Origin: Corynebacterium meitnerae
Lineage (GTDB): Bacteria; Actinomycetota; Actinomycetes; Mycobacteriales; Mycobacteriaceae
Assembly (NCBI RefSeq): GCF_027570075.1
Contig: NZ_JAKMUS010000007.1
Coordinates: 40,486-104,485, forward strand
Direction: 5' to 3'
Length of the DNA: 64,000 nucleotides
Shown here one piece after another: positions 8,948-20,464 of the stretch. Below the pieces are notes generated by a model. The model was not told the DNA's origin, searched no databases, and saw only the letters and a program-made list of their open reading frames with translations. Both the position numbers and the translations under genes were made by a program. Each line of letters opens with the position of its first letter. Positions within the stretch are counted from its first letter, which is position 1.

Positions 8948-10594
8948 ATGGCGGAGCTGACGATCTCCTCCGATGAGATCCGTAGCGCGATAGCGAACTA
9001 CACCTCGAGCTACTCCGCGGAGGCCTCCCGTGAGGAGGTCGGCGCGGTGACGTCGGCTGCAGATGGTATTGCCCAGGTTTCCGGGCTGCCGGGCTGCATG
9101 ACCAACGAGCTGCTTGAGTTCCCGAATGGCGTCATCGGCGTCGCTCAGAACCTTGAGACCGACTCCATTGGTGTCGTGGTCCTGGGTAATTTTGAGACGA
9201 TTTCCGAGGGCGACAAAGTTGTTAGGACCGGCGAGGTCCTGTCCATCCCGGTCGGGGATAACTTCCTCGGCCGCGTGATCAACCCACTGGGTCAGCCGAT
9301 TGACGGCCTGGGCCCGATCGAGTCTGAAGAAGAGCGCGTGCTCGAGCTTCAAGCTGCCGGCGTTCTCGACCGCCAGCCGGTCGAGGAGCCGATGCAGACG
9401 GGCATCAAGGCTATTGACGCGATGACCCCGATCGGCCGTGGCCAGCGCCAGCTGATCATTGGTGACCGTAAGACCGGTAAGACCGCGGTCTGCATTGACA
9501 CCATCCTTAACCAGAAGGCTTTCTGGGAGACCGGCGACAAGACCAAGCAGGTCCGTTGTATTTACGTCGCCATCGGCCAGAAGGGCTCCACCATCGCAGG
9601 TGTGCGTCGCACCCTCGAGGAGAACGGTGCCCTGGAGTACACCACCATCGTGGCTGCTCCGGCCTCCGACTCTGCAGGCTTCAAGTGGCTCGCACCGTTC
9701 GCCGGTGCAGCTCTGGGCCAGCACTGGATGTACCAGGGCAACCACGTCCTGGTTATCTACGATGATCTGACCAAGCAGGCTGAGGCATACCGTGCCATCT
9801 CCCTGCTGCTGCGTCGTCCGCCGGGCCGCGAGGCGTACCCGGGTGACGTCTTCTACCTGCACTCCCGTCTGCTGGAGCGTGCAGCGAAGCTGAACGACGA
9901 GTTGGGGGCAGGTTCCCTGACCGCACTTCCGATCATTGAGACCAAGGCGAACGACGTCGGTGCCTTCATTCCGACCAACGTCATCTCGATTACGGACGGT
10001 CAGTGCTTCCTCCAGTCCGACCTCTTCAACCAGGGTGTCCGCCCGGCTATTGACGTGGGTATCTCCGTGTCCCGTGTCGGTGGTGCAGCGCAGACTAAGG
10101 GTATGAAGAAGGTTGCAGGTAACCTGCGTCTGGATCTGGCCGCATACCGCGACCTCGAGTCCTTCGCAGCGTTCGCGTCTGACCTGGATGATGCGTCGAA
10201 GCGTCAGCTTGAGCGTGGTCAGCGCCTCGTCGAGCTGCTGAAGCAGTCTGAGAACTCGCCGCAGCCGGTGGAGTTCCAGATCATCTCCATCTTCCTCGCT
10301 AACGAGGGTGTCTTCGACTCCGTTCCCGTCGCTGACGTTCGCCGTTACGAGGCAGAGCTCCACGAGTTCATCCGCGCTGAGGCCCCTGAGGTCTACGCGC
10401 AGATCGACGGTGGTGCAGCGCTTTCCGACGAGTCCCAGGAGACCCTGCGCCGTGCCAACGAGCGCTTCGCATCCTCCTTCCAGACCTCCGACGACGAGCA
10501 CATCGTGCGTGAGCCGGAAGCTGATGCTTTGGATTCCGATGAGGTGTCCAAGAACCAGCTCACCATCCCTCGCAAGTCGCAGAAGCGCGCTTAA
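8948..10594 (+). CDS. atpA: ATP synthase F1 subunit alpha
   Basis: Non-catalytic nucleotide-binding subunit, 548 residues. It shows the P-loop GDRKTGKTA, the [11 protein letters not shown] segment and the C-terminal helical domain, with an actinobacterial polar extension ending in KSQKRA. I chose ATG 8948 ([15 protein letters not shown]), which matches family N-termini and has gagcaggaag upstream. An in-frame ATG at 8915 adds eleven non-conserved residues. Mycobacterial alpha C-terminal tails restrain ATP hydrolysis; whether this tail does is unknown. Confidence 0.97.
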   Translation: MAELTISSDEIRSAIANYTSSYSAEASREEVGAVTSAADGIAQVSGLPGCMTNELLEFPNGVIGVAQNLETDSIGVVVLGNFETISEGDKVVRTGEVLSIPVGDNFLGRVINPLGQPIDGLGPIESEEERVLELQAAGVLDRQPVEEPMQTGIKAIDAMTPIGRGQRQLIIGDRKTGKTAVCIDTILNQKAFWETGDKTKQVRCIYVAIGQKGSTIAGVRRTLEENGALEYTTIVAAPASDSAGFKWLAPFAGAALGQHWMYQGNHVLVIYDDLTKQAEAYRAISLLLRRPPGREAYPGDVFYLHSRLLERAAKLNDELGAGSLTALPIIETKANDVGAFIPTNVISITDGQCFLQSDLFNQGVRPAIDVGISVSRVGGAAQTKGMKKVAGNLRLDLAAYRDLESFAAFASDLDDASKRQLERGQRLVELLKQSENSPQPVEFQIISIFLANEGVFDSVPVADVRRYEAELHEFIRAEAPEVYAQIDGGAALSDESQETLRRANERFASSFQTSDDEHIVREPEADALDSDEVSKNQLTIPRKSQKRA

Positions 10595-10668
10595 TCGGAT
10601 ACACGCCGGTTAACGCGGAAGTTCACACTTTGAAAAGAAACGACTAAGAGAAGGGAGGAGCACACACC

Positions 10669-11643
10669 ATGGCAACACTTCGCGAATTGCGTGACCGAAT
10701 CCGGTCAGTCAACTCAACGAAGAAGATCACCAAGGCCCAGGAGCTGATCGCTACTTCGCGCATCACCAAGGCCCAGCAGCGCGTTGCTGCGGCACAGCCG
10801 TACGCCAACGAGATGCAGGACGTCATGGAGCGGCTTGCCGCTGCAACATCCCTGGACCACCCGATGCTCCATGAGCGTGAGAACGGCAAGGTCGCCGCAG
10901 TGCTCGTGGTCACGTCTGACCGCGGCATGGCTGGTGGCTACAACCACAACGTTCTCAAGAAGGCTGCTGAGCTCGAGAAGATGCTCGAGGAGTCCGGGTA
11001 TGACGTAGTCCGCTACGTCACCGGTGGCAAGGGCGTCACCCACTACGACTTCCGTGATCAGGAGATCGCGGGTGCGTGGACTGGGTGGTCCCAGGATCCG
11101 TCGTGGGAAGCGACGCATAATGTGCGTCACCACATGATCCAGGGCTTCCAGGCAAGCTCCGAAGGCGAAGCGGATTGGCGTGAAGGCCTGCGTGCGCCGC
11201 AGGGGCAGCCGGTTATCGGTTTTGACCAGGTGCATGTTGTGTACACGAAGTTCGTGTCCATGCTTTCGCAGGAGGCCACTGTCCACCAGCTGCTTCCGAT
11301 CGAGCCCGTCTTTGAAGACGTGGAGTTCGAGCAGGAAGATCTGCTCACCACTTCGGGCAATGTGCAGCCGGACATGGACTTTGAGCCGGATGCAGAGACC
11401 CTGATGGAGCAGCTGCTTCCCGCGTACGTTTCCAGGTCGCTCTACTCGATCTTCTTGGAAGCGTCCGCAGCGGAGTCTGCATCGCGCCGTACGGCCATGA
11501 AGAACGCAACGGACAACGCCACCGAGCTGGCTGGCGAACTGTCCCGTGAAGCCAACCAGTTGCGTCAGGCAAAAATCACCCAGGAAATCACCGAGATTAT
11601 CGGCGGCGCTGGCGCGTTGTCCGGTAGCGGAGAAAGTGACTAA
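10669..11643 (+). CDS. atpG: ATP synthase F1 subunit gamma
   Basis: Central rotor shaft turning inside the alpha3beta3 ring. The 324 residues have the long N-terminal helix (MATLRELRDRIRSVNSTKKI), the Rossmann-like middle domain (VVTSDRGMAGGYN) and the C-terminal helix (SRRTAMKNATDNATEL, ending near ITQEITEIIGGAGAL). Actinobacterial gamma has inserts in its middle domain; here an acidic stretch (DVEFEQEDLLTTSGN) interrupts before the C-terminal helix. ATG 10669 has a strong aagggaggag Shine-Dalgarno. Confidence 0.96.
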   Translation: MATLRELRDRIRSVNSTKKITKAQELIATSRITKAQQRVAAAQPYANEMQDVMERLAAATSLDHPMLHERENGKVAAVLVVTSDRGMAGGYNHNVLKKAAELEKMLEESGYDVVRYVTGGKGVTHYDFRDQEIAGAWTGWSQDPSWEATHNVRHHMIQGFQASSEGEADWREGLRAPQGQPVIGFDQVHVVYTKFVSMLSQEATVHQLLPIEPVFEDVEFEQEDLLTTSGNVQPDMDFEPDAETLMEQLLPAYVSRSLYSIFLEASAAESASRRTAMKNATDNATELAGELSREANQLRQAKITQEITEIIGGAGALSGSGESD

Positions 11644-13173
<1,530 letters not shown>

Positions 13174-13182
13174 GAGTAGCTC

Positions 13183-13545
13183 ATGGCTGAAATCACCGCG
13201 CAACTGGTATCGGTTGACCGCATGCTGTGGAAGGGCGAGGCGTCCATCGTCACCGCTCAAACCACCGAAGGTGAGATCGGCGTGCTGCCTGGTCACGAGC
13301 CGTTCTTGGGCCAGCTCAAGGATAACGGTGTCGTGACCATCACCCCGATCAGCGGCGACAAGATTGTCGCTGCTGTTCAGGGCGGGTTCGTCTCTGTGAC
13401 GGGCAACAAGGTCACCATTCTCGCGGACTTTGCTATCTTCGCCGATGAGGTGAATGCTAACGAAGCGTTCGATGAGAATGATCCGACTGCGAAGGCTCGC
13501 CACGAGGCTGAGCAGGCGGCCCTGCGTCGTAAGGGCAGCGCCTAG
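13183..13545 (+). CDS. atpC: ATP synthase F1 subunit epsilon
   Basis: Rotor subunit that couples gamma to the c-ring and can inhibit hydrolysis. The 120 residues form the N-terminal beta sandwich ([31 protein letters not shown]) and a shortened C-terminal helical part, as in other actinobacteria. ATG 13183 follows gtaggagtagctc. Last gene of the operon, followed by a terminator. Confidence 0.96.
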   Translation: MAEITAQLVSVDRMLWKGEASIVTAQTTEGEIGVLPGHEPFLGQLKDNGVVTITPISGDKIVAAVQGGFVSVTGNKVTILADFAIFADEVNANEAFDENDPTAKARHEAEQAALRRKGSA

Positions 13546-13562
13546 TTCTCCGGCATTTTCTA

Positions 13563-13600
13563 GCCCCCGTTGTTCCCATGCGGAATGGCGGGGGTTTTGC
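13563..13600 (+). terminator. Terminator of the atp operon
   Basis: Outer stem gcccccg (13563-13569) pairs with cgggggt (13589-13595). An inner TTCC/GGAA pair lies around the loop, and the stem is followed by ttttgcttttt. Confidence 0.85.
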
Positions 13601-13662
13601 TTTTTGCTTATTGACGCCAAATCCCCAACTTTTGGCTGTTCAAACGTTGCTGTGAAGCTGGG

Positions 13663-13679
13663 TACACTATGTGGTTATG
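13663..13679 (+). promoter_or_regulatory. -10 box for a leaderless DUF2550 transcript
   Basis: TACACT at 13663-13668, then 8 nt, then ATG 13677. There is no Shine-Dalgarno, so transcription probably begins on the start codon. Confidence 0.6.
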
Positions 13680-14135
13680 AACGTGCTCTGGATCGCTCTT
13701 GGCCTTGTTGCGGCGGTGTTTGTCGCGGCGGGCGTGTGGCGGTTTTTTGCAGTACGTAAGTCCGGCACCCAGGCGTTGATGCGTGCGTTGCCGGCAGAGA
13801 GCATTCATGGTTGGCGCCATGGCATTGTGCGTTACAGCGGTTCCAGGATGAGCTTTTACATGCTACGTTCGCTGTCCTTTGGCGCTGACGTAGTGCTGAG
13901 CCGCCATTCCATTACCGTTACTGGTAGGCGAGAGGCCACCGAGACCGAGCGGGAGTTTATGCCCGAGGTTGAGGTGGTCATTGTGTTTTCTGGGGACGGT
14001 CGTGAGTTCGAGTTTGGCTGTGATCGGCTGACGGCGATGGCGTTGGTGTCGTGGCTGGAGTCCGCACCGGATCGTCGTCAAGTGCGCTCGGACATGAACG
14101 TTTTGCGGCACCGCGCTTTCCGCACGAACCTGTAG
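13677..14135 (+). CDS. DUF2550 membrane-anchored protein
   Basis: A 152-aa protein with one N-terminal membrane helix ([24 protein letters not shown]) followed by a soluble, mostly beta domain with [12 protein letters not shown] and [16 protein letters not shown]. This is the DUF2550 family, found in Mycobacteriales right after atpC (Rv1312 in M. tuberculosis, from memory). Function unknown. ATG 13677 fits a leaderless start; an in-frame GTG at 13671 is less likely. Its position suggests a link to energy metabolism or nucS, but nothing in the sequence proves it. Confidence 0.85.
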   Translation: MNVLWIALGLVAAVFVAAGVWRFFAVRKSGTQALMRALPAESIHGWRHGIVRYSGSRMSFYMLRSLSFGADVVLSRHSITVTGRREATETEREFMPEVEVVIVFSGDGREFEFGCDRLTAMALVSWLESAPDRRQVRSDMNVLRHRAFRTNL

Positions 14136-14141
14136 CCCGGC

Positions 14142-14157
14142 TAGGGTAGGGGCCATG
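14142..14157 (+). promoter_or_regulatory. -10 box for a leaderless nucS transcript
   Basis: TAGGGT at 14142-14147, then 7 nt, then ATG 14155. Confidence 0.5.
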
Positions 14158-14847
14158 CGTCTTGTTATCGCCCGGTGCTCAGTGGATTATGTTGGTCGGC
14201 TTGATGCCCACCTGCCACTCGCGGACCGTCTGATCATGGTGAAAGCCGATGGCTCGTTGTCTGTGCATGCGGATGATCGCGCCTATAAGCCTTTGAACTG
14301 GATGACTCCGCCGTGCACGATAACGGAAGAACCCATCGTGGATGTGGACGGGGAGGAAACTGGTGCTGCTCTCTGGGTCGTGGAGAACCCGAAGGGAGAG
14401 CAGCTGCGCGTGACCATTGAGGAGATTCACGCGGACGTGACCTACGAACTCGGCGAGGATCCTGGCCTGATCAAGGACGGCGTGGAAGCGCACCTCCAGG
14501 AGCTGCTCGCGGATCATATTGAGACGCTGGGGGACGGCTTCACCCTCGTCCGCCGCGAATATCCCACTCCTTTGGGCCCGGTGGACATCATGGCGCGCGA
14601 TGAGAACGGCGCTGCTGTGGCCGTTGAAGTGAAGCGCCGCGGTGGGATTGACGGCGTGGAACAGCTCACCCGCTACGTGGAGATGTTGAACCGTGACGCA
14701 CTGCTGCGGCCGGTGCGCGGCGTTTTTGCGGCACAGGAAATCAAGCCACAAGCCCGCACCTTGGCGGAGGACCGCGGCATTGAGTGCATCACGCTTGATT
14801 ACGACGAACTCCGTGGTATCGAGTCCAACGAACTCCGCCTCTTCTAA
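14155..14847 (+). CDS. nucS: Mismatch-specific endonuclease NucS (EndoMS)
   Basis: Cuts both strands at G-T, G-G and T-T mismatches. It is the core of the non-canonical mismatch repair that replaces MutS/MutL in many actinobacteria. The 230 residues contain an N-terminal DNA-binding domain ([21 protein letters not shown]) and a RecB-like nuclease domain with metal and catalytic residues D144, E158 and K160 (VDIM...VEVKRRGG). The chain ends in LRLF, the C-terminal clamp-binding peptide known for this family. The protein looks intact. Confidence 0.95.
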   Translation: MRLVIARCSVDYVGRLDAHLPLADRLIMVKADGSLSVHADDRAYKPLNWMTPPCTITEEPIVDVDGEETGAALWVVENPKGEQLRVTIEEIHADVTYELGEDPGLIKDGVEAHLQELLADHIETLGDGFTLVRREYPTPLGPVDIMARDENGAAVAVEVKRRGGIDGVEQLTRYVEMLNRDALLRPVRGVFAAQEIKPQARTLAEDRGIECITLDYDELRGIESNELRLF

Positions 14848-14852
14848 CCGTC

Positions 14853-15140
14853 ATGCCACGCCGAAACCGCCGGGCCACCGGTAGAGCACCGCGTCAGCTG
14901 CCACGCGATGGCAGTGCGTACTGGGGCACCCGGGAAGAAGAGGGGCCGAGCTGGGCAAACGGCGAAATGTACCTCGTGCGTCAGATGGGCTCAGCCTCTG
15001 CCACGAAGTTCTACATCTGCCCACGCTGTAACCAGAACATTCCACCTGGTGTCGCGCACATCGTGGCATGGCCCCGGGATACGGGTGGGCGGGCTGATGA
15101 CCGCCGCCATTGGCATCGCCACTGCTGGGCCTCGCGTTAA
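14853..15140 (+). CDS. Small conserved Cys/His (HNH-like) protein
   Basis: A 95-aa basic protein starting five bases after nucS. The N-terminal third is Arg-rich (MPRRNRRATGRAPRQLPRD). The C-terminal half holds a probable metal site: CPRC, then AHIV, then HWHRHCW, a CxxC...H...HxxxC arrangement resembling a reduced HNH or treble-clef finger. Similar short proteins sit beside nucS in related genomes, often named 'ATP/GTP-binding protein' without basis. Probably co-transcribed with nucS, and a role in DNA processing is possible but unproven. Confidence 0.75.
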   Translation: MPRRNRRATGRAPRQLPRDGSAYWGTREEEGPSWANGEMYLVRQMGSASATKFYICPRCNQNIPPGVAHIVAWPRDTGGRADDRRHWHRHCWASR

Positions 15141-15156
15141 AGAAACGCCGCGGTCC

Positions 15157-17349
15157 TTAGCGCAGGCGGTAGTACTGCACGCTCATCGCCGGGATGTGGA
15201 ACACCGCGGACTGCTCGAAGCTATCCCACGGGGTGTCCTCCGTACCCACAACACCTGCCAGCTGGTTGCCGGCACCCTGGTAGCGCGAGTCATCGGTGTT
15301 GAGCACGAGCTCCCACTCACCGGCACGAGGCAGGCCTAGGCGGTAGTCCGTCTGGGAGGTCCCGGACAGGTTGATCACCGTCAGCAGCGGGGTCCCGTCA
15401 GTACCCCAGCGGATGTAGGCGAGGAGGTTGTTCTGCGAATCATCCCCCTTGATCCACTGGAAGCCCATCGGGGTGTTGTCCTGGCTGTAGAGCGCAGGGG
15501 TGTCCCGGTAGAAGTGGTTGAGATCGCGCACGAGGGTGCGGATGCCGTGGTGGTATTCGCTGTCCCAGCCCTCAAGGTTGTCCCAGTTGATGGAGCCGGC
15601 CTCAGCCCACTCGGTGGTCTGACCGAATTCACATCCCATGAACATGAGCTGCTTGCCCGGGTGGGAGAACATGTACGCGAAGAGGGTGCGCACACCGGCG
15701 GCCTTGTTCCACGCGTCACCGGGCATGCGGGACCACAGTGAGCCCTTGCCGTGCACGACCTCGTCGTGGCTAAACGGCAGCACGTACTTCTCAGAGAAGG
15801 CGTAGACCAGCGAGAAGGTGATCTCGTTGTGGTGGTAGGAGCGGTGGACTGGGTCTTCGGAGAAGTACTGCAGGGTGTCATTCATCCAGCCCATATTCCA
15901 CTTGAGGGAGAAACCGAGGCCGTCAGCAGACGTCAGTGCGGTCACTCCCGGCCATGCGGTGGATTCCTCGGCGATGGTCACAATGCCCGGGTGCTCGCGG
16001 TGCACGGTGGCATTGAATTCTTGGAGGAATTGCACGGCATCCAGGTTTTCGCGCCCGCCGAACTGGTTGGGCAGCCACTCGCCAGGTTCGCGCGAGTAGT
16101 CGAGGTAGAGCATGGAGGCCACTGCGTCCACGCGCAGGCCGTCCAAGTGGTACTCCTCGAGCCAGTACAGAGCATTAGCCACGAGGAAGTTGCGCACCTC
16201 ATTGCGGCCGAAGTCGAAGACGTAGGTGCCCCAGTCCTTCTGTTCGCCGCGGCGCCAGTCGGGGTGTTCGTAGAGTGCCGTGCCGTCGAAACGCGCAAGG
16301 GCCCATTCATCCTTGGGGAAGTGGGCGGGCACCCAGTCGACGATGACGCCGATGCCGGCCTGGTGGAGCGTGTCCACGAGGTACTTGAAGTCCTCCGGTG
16401 AGCCCCAGCGCGCAGTCGGAGCGTAGTAGCCGGTGACCTGGTAGCCCCAGGAACCGCCAAAGGGGTGCTCGGCGACGGGCAGGAATTCCACATGCGTGTA
16501 GCCGTGCTCAACGAGGTACGGGACGAGCTCTTCGGCAAGCTCACGGTAGCCGTAGCCGACGCGCCAGGAGCCGACGTGCACTTCGTAGATACTCATCGGC
16601 GAGTTGGTGGCGTCAATGCCAGGGCGCGCCGCCATCCACTTGTGGTCCGACCAGGTGTAGTTGTCTCGCTCAGCGACGACCGAGACGGTTTCCGGCGGGG
16701 TCTTGGTTCGCTTCGCCATGGGGTCTGCCTTATCGACGACCCGGCCATCTGCCCCCTGCACCTTAAATTTGTATTCCGCCCCGGGCTCAATACCCGGGAT
16801 GAAGATTTCCCACACACCGGTAGCACCCAGCGTGCGCATGGGGTACTGGTTGGGGTTCCAATTGCAGAACTCACCGACGACGGCTACGCCCTTGGCGTTG
16901 GGCGCCCACACAGCGAAAGCGGTGCCGGAGACCTGACCCATTGACGTGTTGTAGGTGTGCTGGTTCGCACCCAGAACTTCCCAGAGACGCTCGTGGCGGC
17001 CTTCACCAATGAGGTGAAGGTCAAAGGATGTCAGTGTGGGTAGGAAGTGGTACGGGTCCGCGATGATGACCGGATCGCCCTCCGGGTACGTCACCTGGAA
17101 GCGGTAGTCAGGGGTGAGTTCGTCCTCCAGCCCAACGACCCAGATGTCATCCCCCACGGGGGTCATAGGCAAGCCCTGGTTGTGAATGAGCACTTCCACG
17201 TGCGTGGCACCCAGGATGCGGGTGCGGATAACGGATCCAGTGGGGGTTGCGTGCCACCCATAGAAGTCATGCGGCGCGTGGTGCTGGCATTGCAGCAGGC
17301 GCTGGCGGTCTTCCTCAGGGATAAGCAGTGCGGGGTCGATGTCGGTCAT
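15157..17349 (-). CDS. glgB: 1,4-alpha-glucan branching enzyme
   Basis: Adds alpha-1,6 branches to linear alpha-1,4 glucan (GH13 subfamily 9). The 730 residues show an N-terminal beta domain, a CBM48 ([21 protein letters not shown]), and the catalytic barrel with [15 protein letters not shown], nucleophile Asp in [10 protein letters not shown], acid/base Glu in [11 protein letters not shown] and transition-state Asp in [14 protein letters not shown] 17349 follows gaaaggac. It lies 41 nt downstream of glgE on the same strand, forming the GlgE-pathway pair also seen in M. tuberculosis. Confidence 0.96.
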   Translation of the reverse strand: MTDIDPALLIPEEDRQRLLQCQHHAPHDFYGWHATPTGSVIRTRILGATHVEVLIHNQGLPMTPVGDDIWVVGLEDELTPDYRFQVTYPEGDPVIIADPYHFLPTLTSFDLHLIGEGRHERLWEVLGANQHTYNTSMGQVSGTAFAVWAPNAKGVAVVGEFCNWNPNQYPMRTLGATGVWEIFIPGIEPGAEYKFKVQGADGRVVDKADPMAKRTKTPPETVSVVAERDNYTWSDHKWMAARPGIDATNSPMSIYEVHVGSWRVGYGYRELAEELVPYLVEHGYTHVEFLPVAEHPFGGSWGYQVTGYYAPTARWGSPEDFKYLVDTLHQAGIGVIVDWVPAHFPKDEWALARFDGTALYEHPDWRRGEQKDWGTYVFDFGRNEVRNFLVANALYWLEEYHLDGLRVDAVASMLYLDYSREPGEWLPNQFGGRENLDAVQFLQEFNATVHREHPGIVTIAEESTAWPGVTALTSADGLGFSLKWNMGWMNDTLQYFSEDPVHRSYHHNEITFSLVYAFSEKYVLPFSHDEVVHGKGSLWSRMPGDAWNKAAGVRTLFAYMFSHPGKQLMFMGCEFGQTTEWAEAGSINWDNLEGWDSEYHHGIRTLVRDLNHFYRDTPALYSQDNTPMGFQWIKGDDSQNNLLAYIRWGTDGTPLLTVINLSGTSQTDYRLGLPRAGEWELVLNTDDSRYQGAGNQLAGVVGTEDTPWDSFEQSAVFHIPAMSVQYYRLR

Positions 17350-17390
17350 GGTGGGGGTTATGTCCTTTCAGGCGCTACTGGTGGCCCATC

Positions 17391-19409
17391 CTACGGGCGG
17401 TAGTCCTCGTCGGCGATGCTGCGGAAGGAGAGGCGGGTGCGAGCGGGTTCGTCGATACGCGGGAGACGGAAGATGTGCGCGACGTTGTCCACGGGGCTCA
17501 ACCTCACGTAGTTGCGCATGTTCCATTCGTATTGGGCGCCACTGACCATGTCGTGCACAGGGAAGGATGCGCCGGGCGCAAGGCCGAGGGCGTCCATGTT
17601 GAGGGTGATCATTCCCTCTTGCGCGTAGGTCGGGTCGAGGTTGACCACGGTGAGCACGCTGTCGCCCGTGACTGGGTCAAACTTGGAGTACGCGATGATC
17701 TGGTCATTGTCCACGGTGTGGAACGTCAGATTGCGCAGCTGCTGGAAAGCCGGGTGCGCGCGGCGGATGCGGTTGAGCAGCGTGATGTACGGCTCAAGCG
17801 AGTCGCCGCGCTCCAGTGCTCCTTGGTAGTCGCGCGGGCGCAGCTGGTACTTCTCCGAGTCGAGGTATTCCTCACTGCCAGGGGCAACTGGCTCGTGCTC
17901 GTAGAGCTCGAAGCCGGAGTACATGCCCCACAGCGGACTCAGCGTTGCAGCCAGGGTGGCGCGGATAGCAAAAGCTGAGCGGTTACCCGTCTGAATAAAC
18001 GCATGAAGGATATCGGGCGTGTTCACCCAGAAGGACGGGCGGCTGATGTCAGCCTGGCGCACGCAGTCCTGGGCAAAGCCCGTCAGCTCCTTCTTCGTGG
18101 TCTTCCACGGGAAGTAGGTGTAGGACTGCGAGAAACCGGCCTTCGCCAGACCCAACAGACGCGCCGGGCGAGTGAAGGCTTCAGCAAGGAAAATCACGTC
18201 TGGGTGTGTGTTGTGCACCTTGGCAATGAGCCAGTGCCAGAAATTCGCCGGCTTGGTGTGTGGGTTGTCCACGCGGAAAGTGGTAATGCCCAGCTCAACC
18301 CAGTGCATGACCACGCGGTAGATCTCCTTGTAGATCTTCTTCGGCGCGTTATCAAAGTTGATGGGGTAGATGTCCTGGTACTTCTTCGGCGGGTTCTCAG
18401 CGTACGCGATGGTGCCGTCCGGGAGCACGGTGAAGAATTCCGGGTGGGTTTTCGCCCACGGGTGGTCGGGTGCGGCCTGCAGTGCCAAGTCGAGGGCGAC
18501 TTCCAGCCCCAGTTCCTGGGCGCGGGCAATGAGTGCGCGCAGGTCCTTCTCCGTCCCCAATTCGGGGTGGATCGCATCGTGCCCGCCTTCAGCAGAGCCA
18601 ATGGCCCACGGAGAGCCGACATCGCCTTCCTCGGCCACGAGAGTGTTGTTCGGGCCTTTGCGGTTGAGCGTGCCAATAGGGTGGATCGGAGGGAAGTACA
18701 CGGTGTCAAAGCCCATGGCAGCCACGCGCGGCAGCGCTTCCATGGTTGTGGCAAAGGTTCCGTGGACAGGGTGGCCGTTTTCGTCCCAGCCACCGGTGGA
18801 GCGCGGGAAGAGCTCATACCAGGAGCTAAAGAGAGCCTTTCGCCTTTCGACGTTCACCTCACACTCCGGTCCCTCCGTCACCAACTCGCGCAGGGGGTGG
18901 GTGGCGAGGGCGGCCGCAACATCGTCAGCAAGCGCTGGCGCGAGACGATCCCTCAGTGGGGCCTCGGCCTCCAAGGCTTTGGCCGCGGAACGCAGGAGCG
19001 CACTGTGCGGGGAGTCCTTGGCGGCGCGGTTGAGAAGCTCCGCACCGTGGATGAGGTCATTGTCCATCTCGGCCGCGGTCTGGCCGGCGGCGGACTTCTT
19101 GGTCACGGCATTGCGCCAGGTGGCAATGGGATCAGACCATGCCTCAACCCGGAAGCGCCACAGCCCGGGGGAGTCCGGAGTGAACACAGCGTGGCAGTAG
19201 TCCGGACGGCAATCCTCTGCGGTCATGGGGAGGCTAAACGTGCGTCCGTTGGGGGAGGTGACCACGACTGTGGCAGAAATCGCATCATGTCCTTCGCGCC
19301 ATATAAGCGCGGAGATCGGCACAACCTCCCCAACCACTGCTTTGGTGGGCAGGGCACCGTCGGTGGTGCGGGGCCTCACGTCGTCGATTCCAAGTCGGCC
19401 AATCGCCAT
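17391..19409 (-). CDS. glgE: Alpha-1,4-glucan:maltose-1-phosphate maltosyltransferase
   Basis: Extends alpha-glucan with maltosyl units from maltose-1-phosphate (GH13 subfamily 3). The 672 residues include an N-terminal Ig-like domain (VPISALIWREGHDAISATVV) and the barrel with FDTVYFPPIHPIG, nucleophile Asp in FRVDNPHTKP and acid/base Glu in FLAEAFTRP. I chose ATG 19409, which has gaagg eight bases upstream. The same frame stays open far upstream only because it mirrors the divergent ABC gene. Followed by glgB. Confidence 0.96.
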   Translation of the reverse strand: MAIGRLGIDDVRPRTTDGALPTKAVVGEVVPISALIWREGHDAISATVVVTSPNGRTFSLPMTAEDCRPDYCHAVFTPDSPGLWRFRVEAWSDPIATWRNAVTKKSAAGQTAAEMDNDLIHGAELLNRAAKDSPHSALLRSAAKALEAEAPLRDRLAPALADDVAAALATHPLRELVTEGPECEVNVERRKALFSSWYELFPRSTGGWDENGHPVHGTFATTMEALPRVAAMGFDTVYFPPIHPIGTLNRKGPNNTLVAEEGDVGSPWAIGSAEGGHDAIHPELGTEKDLRALIARAQELGLEVALDLALQAAPDHPWAKTHPEFFTVLPDGTIAYAENPPKKYQDIYPINFDNAPKKIYKEIYRVVMHWVELGITTFRVDNPHTKPANFWHWLIAKVHNTHPDVIFLAEAFTRPARLLGLAKAGFSQSYTYFPWKTTKKELTGFAQDCVRQADISRPSFWVNTPDILHAFIQTGNRSAFAIRATLAATLSPLWGMYSGFELYEHEPVAPGSEEYLDSEKYQLRPRDYQGALERGDSLEPYITLLNRIRRAHPAFQQLRNLTFHTVDNDQIIAYSKFDPVTGDSVLTVVNLDPTYAQEGMITLNMDALGLAPGASFPVHDMVSGAQYEWNMRNYVRLSPVDNVAHIFRLPRIDEPARTRLSFRSIADEDYRP

Positions 19410-19541
19410 TGTTGTCACCTTCGTCCGGTTCGGTGTTGCCGTTGTGCCACTGGTTGGGAACACCAGCGCACAGTCGGCTCCCAGCCTAGCGGAGGATGGC
19501 GCGCCGAGTCGGGGCACCGAAAGGAGAAAAAATGCGCCACA

Positions 19542-20402
19542 ATGGTGGGCGTGACTGATGCACCAACGAATGACTTTGATCTTGCTCCAACGAACCCTGA
19601 CCTCCTCCTCGATTTTCGTGGGGTGGAGTTCCGCCGCGGTGGGCGCACACTGGTGGGCCCCGTGGATTGGCAGGTAGAGCTCGATGAAAGGTGGGTCATC
19701 ATTGGCCCTAACGGTGCCGGCAAGACCACGCTGGTCCGGATGGCTTCGGCACAGGAATTCCCGTCGGAGGGAACAGCCTTTGTTCTGGGGGAGCAGCTGG
19801 GCAAGACCGATATGCGTGACCTGCGTGCCGTGATTGGTATGACCACTACGTCCCTGGCGAATCGCGTTCCAGCCGATGAGATCGTGGAGGACGTGGTCAT
19901 CTCCGGCGGCTATGCGGTGATTGGCCGCTGGCGCGAGGAATACGAGGATGTGGACGTGGAGCAAGTCCACGATTCGCTCGAACAGGTTGGTGCGCTGCAC
20001 CTGTTGGGGCGCCGCTGGGGAACACTGTCCGACGGCGAGAAGAAGCGCGTACTCATTGCCCGCGCCATCATGGTGAACCCGGAGCTGCTCATCATGGATG
20101 AGCCGGGTGCAGGGCTGGACCTTGGTGGCCGTGAGGATCTCGTGGGATATCTCAGTGAGCTCGCGCTCGATCCCGATGCACCCGCCATCGTGATGATCAC
20201 GCACCACGTGGAAGAGATCCCATACGGGTTCACCCACGCCATGCTGTTGGACGAAGGCTCCGTCGTTGCGCAAGGGCTCATCGACGATGTGCTCACCAGT
20301 GAGAACCTGACCAAGGCATACCACCAGCCCATTAAGATCACCAAGGAGGACGGACGCTTCTTCGCGCGGAGGGAAACGCGGGGAGGTGCGCACCGCGTTT
20401 GA
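19542..20402 (+). CDS. Stand-alone ABC transporter ATP-binding protein (YlmA/ModF-like)
   Basis: A 286-residue ABC ATPase: Walker A GPNGAGKTT (K61), signature LSDGEKKRV, Walker B LLIMDEPG, and H-loop MITHHVEEIP. No permease gene is adjacent. The long loop with GGYAVIGRWREEYEDVD and the pattern of orphan ATPases such as B. subtilis YlmA suggest a soluble regulator or a partner encoded elsewhere. ATG 19542 has aaaggag 14 nt upstream; a GTG at 19551 is possible. Its last codon lies inside a palindrome. Confidence 0.85.
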   Translation: MVGVTDAPTNDFDLAPTNPDLLLDFRGVEFRRGGRTLVGPVDWQVELDERWVIIGPNGAGKTTLVRMASAQEFPSEGTAFVLGEQLGKTDMRDLRAVIGMTTTSLANRVPADEIVEDVVISGGYAVIGRWREEYEDVDVEQVHDSLEQVGALHLLGRRWGTLSDGEKKRVLIARAIMVNPELLIMDEPGAGLDLGGREDLVGYLSELALDPDAPAIVMITHHVEEIPYGFTHAMLLDEGSVVAQGLIDDVLTSENLTKAYHQPIKITKEDGRFFARRETRGGAHRV

Positions 20403-20421
20403 TGATCTGAAGATCATCAAA
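20398..20421. repeat. Perfect 11-bp inverted repeat over ABC gene stop codon
   Basis: TTTGATGATCT (20398-20408) and AGATCATCAAA (20411-20421) are exact reverse complements separated by GA. As RNA it folds to a 10-bp hairpin with a TGAA loop but has no T-run. It could be an operator for the Nudix gene, an mRNA stabiliser or a weak terminator. Confidence 0.6.
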
Positions 20422-20464
20422 CGGGGAGCACAAGGATGTAAAAAGAAGGAAAAGGAGGTGACCT

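Noticed and set aside
8744..10501. A 585-codon minus-strand frame over atpA
   Set aside because: It mirrors atpA, has no recognisable motif and no start signal.
18003..19541. Upstream continuation of the ABC ATPase frame
   Set aside because: It is antisense to glgE and carries no ABC domain; the Walker A region begins only after 19542.
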